A stretch of 64,000 nucleotides of DNA from Streptomyces fulvoviolaceus. GTDB taxonomy: Bacteria > Actinomycetota > Actinomycetes > Streptomycetales > Streptomycetaceae. Location of the stretch: positions 62,001 to 126,000 of the forward strand of contig NZ_JOEY01000023.1 in NCBI RefSeq assembly GCF_000718165.1, given 5' to 3'. Shown here piece after piece: positions 58,830-64,000 of this stretch (position 1 is the stretch's first letter; each line of letters opens with the position of its first letter). A model generated the notes under the pieces. The model did not search any database, had not been told where the DNA came from, and saw only the letters and a program-made list of their open reading frames with translations. The position numbers were made by a program, and so were the translations under genes.

Positions 58830-59236
58830 CAGTCGCCGACTACCTCATCGACACCTCCGCCCTCGCCCGCGTCCTGCTCGGCCAGAACACGACCGAGTGG
58901 GAGGACCGGATCACCGGTGGACTCGTCGCGATCTGCGACATCACGGAACTCGAGGTCCTCTACTCCGCCCGCTCGGCCGGGGACCACGCACGGCTGAAGG
59001 CGGCACTCGACGCCCACTACGCGTGGTGTCCGATGCCCGACGGCATCTACCGCCGCTCCCGCGTGATCCAGGAGCAGCTCACCGCGAAAGGCGAACACCG
59101 CAGCGCCGGCCCGGTCGACCTCCTCGTCGCCGCCACCGCCGAAGAGGCAGGACTCACCCTGCTCCACTACGACCGCGACTTCGACACCATCGCCCGGACG
59201 ACGGGGCAGCCGGTACGCGCGATCGATCTCAAGTAG
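58826..59236 (+). CDS. vapC: VapC PIN-domain ribonuclease toxin
   Basis: 136 residues. The PIN-domain acidic residues are seen in DYLIDTSALARVL, CDITELEVLYSAR, GPVDLLVAATAEEAG and LLHYDRDFDTIA. These bind Mg or Mn and cleave tRNA or rRNA in related toxins. The GTG start overlaps vapB, ensuring coupled synthesis. The active site looks complete. Confidence 0.92.
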   Translation: MTVADYLIDTSALARVLLGQNTTEWEDRITGGLVAICDITELEVLYSARSAGDHARLKAALDAHYAWCPMPDGIYRRSRVIQEQLTAKGEHRSAGPVDLLVAATAEEAGLTLLHYDRDFDTIARTTGQPVRAIDLK

Positions 59237-59346
59237 CAGAGCCCCCGCGGGCGCTCGCTTGGAATCTGCTGACGCGGACACCAACTGGCCGTGACCGCGC
59301 CGTCATGCGGGCGAAGGACGTCGGCGACTCCACATCGTCGGCGTCC

Positions 59347-59870
59347 GCGAGCACTGTCGCCTGCGCGACTGGCAGGCGACGTACACCGAGCATCCGCAGG
59401 CATACGCACACAGCCCTCGGGAGCGGCGCGGTACGCAGCGAACACCTTCCGTGCCGCCGACGCCCACACGGTCCTCGAACTCGGTGCCGGACACAGCAGG
59501 GACGCGCTGTTCATCGCCCGTAATGGCTTCACCGTGCACGTCACCGACTTCAGCACCACCACACTCGGCCAACTCAGCGCCGCGGCAAGAAAGTCCGGCC
59601 TCGCCGACCGGGTCACGGCCGCCGTCCACGACATACACGACCCGCTGCCGCCACCCGACGCTTCGGTGGATGCCGCGTTCGCCCGCATGCTGCTGAAGTC
59701 GGTGGCGTGGACGGTCCGCCACACCAGCGACGCACTCCTCCATCGGCGTCGACGTCTCCCACGGCGAGAACATCGATGAACTCGGCGGCTGCCCCGTGGC
59801 ACTTCCTCCAGGAAGGCGAACTGCCGCGTCGACCATGGCGGAATCACCCAGACCAAGCGACAGCCGACGA
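59347..59870 (+). pseudogene. SAM methyltransferase relic with at least three frameshifts
   Basis: RDWQATYTEHPQAYAHSPRE (frame 1) continues as TVLELGAGHSRDALFIARNG and AARKSGLADRVTAAVHDIHD (frame 2). Next comes VSHGENIDELGG (frame 3), then APWHFLQEGELPRRPWR (frame 1). Together they make a nearly complete class I methyltransferase in order, so the gene has been broken by three or more indels. Confidence 0.8.
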
Positions 59871-59884
59871 CGCTCTACGGCGAG

Positions 59885-60348
59885 GTGGGCGCCCGCTGCG
59901 GCGCGGCCTTCTGGGAGGGCCACTCCCTGCTGCTCGGCGCCCCGCTGGAAGCGGCGGCGGGCCATGGCCGGGGGGCACGCGCGCCTGGCTCAGGGGGCGC
60001 CGGCTCGCCGAGGCGGGCGGCAGCGGAATGCTGGTCGGCCTCGCCGACGCCACCCGTCCGCCCGGTGGCGGCTCCGAGGCTCCGTACGGTTCCCCGGACC
60101 GCGCCGAACTCACCCAGCGGCTGGCCGCCCTGACCGCCCGGGAACTGGAGATAGCCGAACTGGTGGCGCACGGGCTCACCAGCCAGGCCATCGCGGACCG
60201 GCTCTACGTCAGCCGGCGTACCGTCGAGACCCATGTCTCCCGCGCTTTCCGCAAGACCGGGGTCTCCTCGCGTACCGCCCTGGCCACGCTGATGGCCCGC
60301 CGCCGCACCGGGAGCCGTTTCGGGGACGCCCGCGCGGAGCAGGACTGA
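59885..60348 (+). pseudogene. LuxR-family regulator relic (C-terminal HTH)
   Basis: GARCGAAFWEGHSLLLGAPL (one frame) is a piece of a LuxR tetratricopeptide-like helical region; a frame change precedes the intact NarL-type HTH: LTARELEIAELVAHGLTSQA, IADRLYVSRRTVETHVSRAF and a stop at 60346-60348. No start codon, ribosome binding site or ATPase part is present. The HTH alone could still be expressed, but that is unlikely. Confidence 0.7.
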
Positions 60349-60424
60349 GCGTGGCCCAGGTGCCCTCGGCGTTGATCAGTGAGCCTCTGCGAACCGGCCA
60401 CCGCGGTCTCGGCCGGGAAGCTGC

Positions 60425-61282
60425 CTACCTGACGTCGACGAAGTCGCCGGGCGCCGTCGCGGAGCCGGTCGTGGTGGTGCCGGCGAACACGAAGCGGTAG
60501 TAGCCGTCGGAGCCGGCCTTGGTGGTGGTGCTCAAGGTGCCGGTGCTGCTGGTCTTGACCGTCTTGAGGGTGGTGTAGGTGCTGCTGCCCTTCTTGCGGA
60601 ACTGCAACTTCACCGGCTGGGTCGCGTATCCGGCGTACTTGCCCGTGGTCCAGTTGGCGCGACTCAGCTTGCCCGTGACCGTAATGGTTTTGCCCTTCTT
60701 CACCGGCTCCGGGGAGGCGTTGGCGGTCAGCTTGGCGGCACGCTTGATCTTGGTCCTGGCGACATCGTCGTCGTAACTGGCGTTCGCGTAGAGGTCGTAG
60801 GCGCCCAGGAAGAGTTTCCAGGTCCCCGCGGTGCCGTTGCCGTCCTTGAAGGCGACCGCGGGGTCGATGGTGAAGATCGTCTTGCAGCTGTAGCTGTAGC
60901 CGTTCTGGACCGGCGTCTCCGTGCAGGTGGGGTAGTCGTCCGACTCCAGGCCGCCGGTGATGGTGTCCGTGCTCGAACTGTCGGTGCCCTGCCACAGGAA
61001 GGCCTGGGTGATGGCTACACCTTCCTCGTCGAAGGCGGTGAACGTGACGGGAACGGCCTTCTTGCCCGTTACGCCGAGAACGATGTCTTTGCCCTTGTTG
61101 ACGACTCCGTTCTTGAATGTGGTGCCGCCCAGCGCGTCCTTCGGCTGGACGCTCTGCGAGGCGAAGGCTCTGAGATCCGTCGCCGCCCCAGGGTGCTCCG
61201 CTGCCTGGGCGGCGCCCGGAAGAACGAGCGCCGAGAGTACGACGGCGCCGGAAAGGACGGTGGCCGCAGTGCGTATACGCAT
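60425..61282 (-). CDS. secreted Ig-like protein
   Basis: 285 residues. A signal peptide (MRIRTAATVLSGAVVLSALV ... AQAA) is followed by a beta-rich domain (about 45-170) with one cysteine pair (PTCTETP and SYSCKT) and a second beta domain (about 185-285: KGKTITVTGKLSRANWTTGK, PVKLQFRKKGSSTYTTLKTV). The latter is a bacterial Ig-like/calcium-binding-protein type module common in Streptomyces. Function unknown; an extracellular or wall role is likely. Confidence 0.8.
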   Translation of the reverse strand: MRIRTAATVLSGAVVLSALVLPGAAQAAEHPGAATDLRAFASQSVQPKDALGGTTFKNGVVNKGKDIVLGVTGKKAVPVTFTAFDEEGVAITQAFLWQGTDSSSTDTITGGLESDDYPTCTETPVQNGYSYSCKTIFTIDPAVAFKDGNGTAGTWKLFLGAYDLYANASYDDDVARTKIKRAAKLTANASPEPVKKGKTITVTGKLSRANWTTGKYAGYATQPVKLQFRKKGSSTYTTLKTVKTSSTGTLSTTTKAGSDGYYRFVFAGTTTTGSATAPGDFVDVR

Positions 61283-61308
61283 GTGATTCCCCCAAGGTGA
61301 GGTCGGGT

Positions 61309-61339
61309 GGCCCTGCCGAACCTGCCTTATGGCAGGGCC
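61309..61339 (-). terminator. terminator between lipoprotein and Ig-like genes
   Basis: GGCCCTGCC (61309-61317) pairs perfectly with GGCAGGGCC (61331-61339). Confidence 0.65.
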
Positions 61340-61389
61340 CGTTGATGTGGTGAAGAGGGCGGTGCCCGCCCGGATCCCGCGGAAGGGGC

Positions 61390-62265
61390 TCAGGGCGCGG
61401 GAGAGCGGAGGACGTCGTCGATGTCGAAGCTGTGGTCGGGCGTCGGGTAGAGGTCTGTCGGGTAGAAGTCCGTCGGCTGGGAGCCCGGTGTGGGTACATC
61501 GGCCGGGTCGGCGGTGGGCTTGCCGTCCGGGCTGCACACGTGCGGTGCCGAGGGTTGGGACAGTTCGTGGTCGGCGACCCGCTGCGACCGGAAGTCCACA
61601 GTGGCGCGACCCCAGAGGTCCTCTCCGCCGCCGACCTCGACCTCCTTGGGCAGTTCCTTGCTCGTCAGCGGCTTGCCCACGGTGATCGAGAGGAGGGCGC
61701 CCTCGCAGGGGCTGCGGTCCGTCGCGTAGAGGGACGCGGGCAGGGCGATCTTCTGCTCGACGCTCGCGTCCGTATGGAGTTCGACGCGCTTCACCCGGCG
61801 GATGTCGAAGTAGTAGTCGGGTCGAGTCCCGTCCGAGAGCCGATCGCCGTCGGCGCCGTTCGCGACTCCGTACACCAGTTTCCAGAACTCGACCTGCACG
61901 GTGATCTTCCGGCAGAGCGGCCCGTTGTACCCCGGCAGGCTGGAAACCCTCAGCCCGTCGCTCGCATAGTTCTCCTTGGGCGTGTCGACGACGAGCCGAA
62001 CCCAGTCCCTGGATTCCTCGGCCGTCCACCCCTTGTTGTCGTGGCAACCGGACGCCCCGGTCGGATACGGAGGAGTGAGAGACGGGGTCGGCGAAGGGCT
62101 CGACGACTCGGTCACCCCCGTCGCGCTCTCGGACGGGTCCCCGGAAAGGGAGGTGCCGTTGGCGCTCGAACAACCCCCGGTGAACAGGACGACCACGGCG
62201 AGGGCCGCGACGACAGGCACGACGGAGTCTTTCCGCCCGGGTATGCGCCTCGGTACGCACCTCAT
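61390..62265 (-). CDS. lipoprotein of unknown function
   Basis: 291 residues from the ATG at 62265. The signal peptide ends VVVLFTGGCSSANG, a lipobox, then a Ser/Pro/Thr-rich spacer. The rest is a soluble domain with GASGCHDNKGWTAEESRDWV, GPLCRKITVQVEFWKLVYGV and a C-terminal Pro/Thr tail with repeated DFYPTDLYPTP. No family was recognised. The ATG overlaps the stop of a small upstream membrane ORF. Confidence 0.75.
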   Translation of the reverse strand: MRCVPRRIPGRKDSVVPVVAALAVVVLFTGGCSSANGTSLSGDPSESATGVTESSSPSPTPSLTPPYPTGASGCHDNKGWTAEESRDWVRLVVDTPKENYASDGLRVSSLPGYNGPLCRKITVQVEFWKLVYGVANGADGDRLSDGTRPDYYFDIRRVKRVELHTDASVEQKIALPASLYATDRSPCEGALLSITVGKPLTSKELPKEVEVGGGEDLWGRATVDFRSQRVADHELSQPSAPHVCSPDGKPTADPADVPTPGSQPTDFYPTDLYPTPDHSFDIDDVLRSPAP

Positions 62266-62408
62266 CGGTCGAACCGGTTCCTGGCTTCCACGGTGCTGAA
62301 GCCCCGCAGCACGACGAGGGCGAAGGCGATACCCGCCTGGCCCCATACCCCCACCAATGCCGGCCTGACACTCTTCGGCATCTGCGCTCTCACGCTCGGT
62401 GTCGTCAT
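62262..62408 (-). CDS. small single-helix membrane protein
   Basis: 48 residues: MTTPSVRAQMPKSVRPALVG, then a hydrophobic stretch ending IAFALVVLRGF. Its stop overlaps the lipoprotein start (ATGA), so translation is coupled. It may also be the shortened remnant of a larger membrane protein. Confidence 0.5.
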   Translation of the reverse strand: MTTPSVRAQMPKSVRPALVGVWGQAGIAFALVVLRGFSTVEARNRFDR

Positions 62409-62915
62409 GAACGCAAGAAAACGGCATATGTGCCAGGGACACGTCGGTAGGAGTACGTAGACCATGTACGTATGTGCCATCGCCGCCCGACCGCACGGTC
62501 GAAGCGCCCCTGGACGCGGCCGGGCGTCGGCATGCCGCCTGGTACTCGACTGCCTTGCGCGGTCCTTGTCCGTCGGTTCCTGCCCTTGTGGTCCCTCCGT
62601 GGTCCCTGCCGCTCCTTGAAAGCCTGCCCCGATACGGAGTCCCGGACGTCGCTCCAGCTCAGCGGATGCGGTCGGCCCATGTCGCAGCTGATTCAGTTTT
62701 CAGCGGCATGCAGGCTCCTCCCTGGGTGCCGGACAGAGCCTCATGACCGTCCGGAGTCACGGTCCCGATTTCGCGTTCGGCCGGTCCACCGTGCTGCAGC
62801 AGGATCACAGACGCACGTGACCTCTCGGCTGTGAGCAGCGGATCGGGGAACGCCTTGGCAAGGGTGACGGCCGGCCCAGGTGCGGAACCGTCGGGTCCAG
62901 GGCCGAGTCTGAGGT
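62409..62915. other. gap before the amidase end
   Basis: 507 bases with no recognisable gene. It includes a TACGTA-rich patch at about 62440-62475 that may be the promoter of the minus-strand lipoprotein operon. Confidence 0.4.
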
Positions 62916-64000
62916 CTATCCCCGTTCAGGCGCTCCTGGGAATCCTCCGACCGCTCGCTCGAACGCGCGGGCCGCCCGCAGCACGGTCGGCTCGTCGAAC
63001 TGGTTGCCGACCAGCATCATGCCGACGGGCAGGCCGTCGACCACGCCCGCAGGCACGCTGATCGCCGGGTGCCCGGAGGTGTCGAACGGTGCCGTGTTGC
63101 CGAGCATGTCCACCGCGCGACGGACGTGCTCGCGCAGCGGCGCATCGGGGGCGGGGAGGCGGGTCGCCCGCATCGGGGTGGTCGGCAGGCACAGCAGGTC
63201 CACCTGGGTCAGCGCGAGGTCGTAGGCGGCGCGCAGGACCGGTGCGAGGTTCTGTGCCTTGGCGTAGGACGTGGCGTCGCGCTGCTCGATCATGTACTGC
63301 CCGAGCAACGCGATGTACTGGACGCTGGGTGAGACCTCACCGAAGTGTTCACGGCGGCCTGCCGCGTACGCGCTCATCACCGACGGACTGTAACGGCCAC
63401 GGTGGTTGAGTCCGTATCCGTTGCCGTGCATCATCTGCCAGACCGCGCCGTCGGTCGCGATCACGCTCCACACGGCCATACCGAGATCGAGGTGTTCCGG
63501 CACCGAGATGTCCACGATCTCGGCACCCGCGGACGCCAGGTGCTCCGTCGCGGCTCGGACCGTGTCGTCGACCTCGGCCTCGCTCCCCGGTTGTCCGAAA
63601 CCCTCCCGTACGACCCCGACGCGCAGCCCCGCGACGCCGCTGTCGAGCCCCTTGGTGTAGTCGCGTGCCGACGGCAGCCCCACCTGACGCGGGTCCAGCC
63701 CGTCCGCTCCTGCGATCACCGACAGGAGCAGGGCGGTGTCGGTCACCGTCAGCGCCATGGGACCGAGGTGGTCGAGGGTCAGCTCGATGGGGAAGGCCCC
63801 GGTGTAGGGAACCAGCCCGTGGGTGGGTTTCAGCCCGACGATTCCGGACCAGGAGGCGGGCATACGGACCGATCCGCCCTGGTCACCGCCGACGGCCATG
63901 TCGACCTGCCCGGTCGCGACGAGCACCGCGCTGCCCGAGCTGGAGCCGCCGCTGCTGTGCTCGGGGCTCCAGGGGTTGCGGACCGGCCCGGACGCCGCGG
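62916..64000 (-). CDS. amidase-signature hydrolase (5' end outside window)
   Basis: 361 residues are visible; the protein continues past the window edge. Amidase-signature features are GGSSSGSAVLVATGQVDM (cis-Ser) and MAVGGDQGGSVRMPASWSG with the nucleophile Ser; the catalytic Lys would be further N-terminal and is not in the window. The C-terminal part has VDLLCLPTTPMRATRLPAP and SGHPAISVPAGVVDGLPVGM. It hydrolyses C-N bonds of an amide; the substrate is unknown. Mostly typical, no frameshift. Confidence 0.9.
   Translation of the reverse strand, partial: AASGPVRNPWSPEHSSGGSSSGSAVLVATGQVDMAVGGDQGGSVRMPASWSGIVGLKPTHGLVPYTGAFPIELTLDHLGPMALTVTDTALLLSVIAGADGLDPRQVGLPSARDYTKGLDSGVAGLRVGVVREGFGQPGSEAEVDDTVRAATEHLASAGAEIVDISVPEHLDLGMAVWSVIATDGAVWQMMHGNGYGLNHRGRYSPSVMSAYAAGRREHFGEVSPSVQYIALLGQYMIEQRDATSYAKAQNLAPVLRAAYDLALTQVDLLCLPTTPMRATRLPAPDAPLREHVRRAVDMLGNTAPFDTSGHPAISVPAGVVDGLPVGMMLVGNQFDEPTVLRAARAFERAVGGFPGAPERG

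Noticed and set aside
60425..62371. 648-codon minus-strand continuous frame
   Set aside because: Its lower part is the real Ig-like gene starting at 61282; the upstream part is a shadow of the lipoprotein gene.

Overview
The window is high-GC actinobacterial DNA and almost certainly comes from a Streptomyces chromosome. Third codon positions are almost all G or C, GTG and TTG starts are common, many promoters look leaderless, and the sugar importer at 39927-43202 has no ATPase of its own, as in streptomycetes. The gene content fits too: an Mbl-type actin, SpoIIE phosphatases, STAS/ANTAR regulators, LmeA-type proteins and many secreted hydrolases. No rRNA, tRNA, CRISPR array or intact transposon was found.

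Region by region. (1) 1-7064: the end of an acetyl-CoA carboxylase subunit, an MreB/Mbl-like actin, a GAF histidine kinase with a decayed ATPase domain, a convergent SLOG/SLATT pair that resembles a predicted nucleotide-sensing membrane-effector system, and a partner-switching module (MEDS-ATPase, STAS, STAS-ANTAR). (2) 7278-11407: two paralogous TetR regulators around an LmeA-type lipid-binding protein, with a tandem duplication of the gene junction, then a luciferase-like oxidoreductase. (3) 11648-16891: a secretome block (thermolysin-like protease, expansin-like protein, small secreted protein, FG-GAP protein). (4) 17002-22600: a methyltransferase, a SpoIIE/GAF/ATPase protein, a cobalamin riboswitch with cbtB-cbtA, a histidine-phosphatase homologue lacking its catalytic histidines, an acyl-CoA dehydrogenase pseudogene and a sortase. 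(5) 22766-32023: a LacI regulator divergent from a nine-gene catabolic operon (DapA-family lyase/deaminase, polar amino-acid ABC importer, three-subunit amine/imino-acid dehydrogenase, AtzF C-terminal-like protein, hydantoinase). This is the most interesting metabolic unit here. (6) 32357-38020: an MFS exporter, a DUF2252 protein, a PLDc_N/SHOCT membrane protein, an ECF sigma factor with a SnoaL-like tail and a RibD-C reductase.

(7) 38389-52832 is a fructan-utilisation supercluster. It contains an intracellular GH32 enzyme with a CUT1 importer and LacI regulator, a large secreted GH32 levanase with an inserted duplicated module, a fructokinase, a CUT2 fructose-type importer and a second LacI regulator. 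Paired 14-bp palindromes (TGTCAWCGWTGACA) lie upstream of the levanase and between the kinase and the importer, so these genes probably form one regulon: the levanase would release fructose outside, the importer bring it in, and the kinase phosphorylate it.

(8) 53263-64000: an SDR/TetR divergent pair with a long inverted repeat, a MarR-DsbA-MBL-NTF2 redox cluster, and a vapBC toxin-antitoxin pair in an area of decayed genes (SDR, methyltransferase, LuxR). After these come two exported proteins and the end of an amidase that runs off the window. All functions are inferred from motifs read by eye; no database search was possible.
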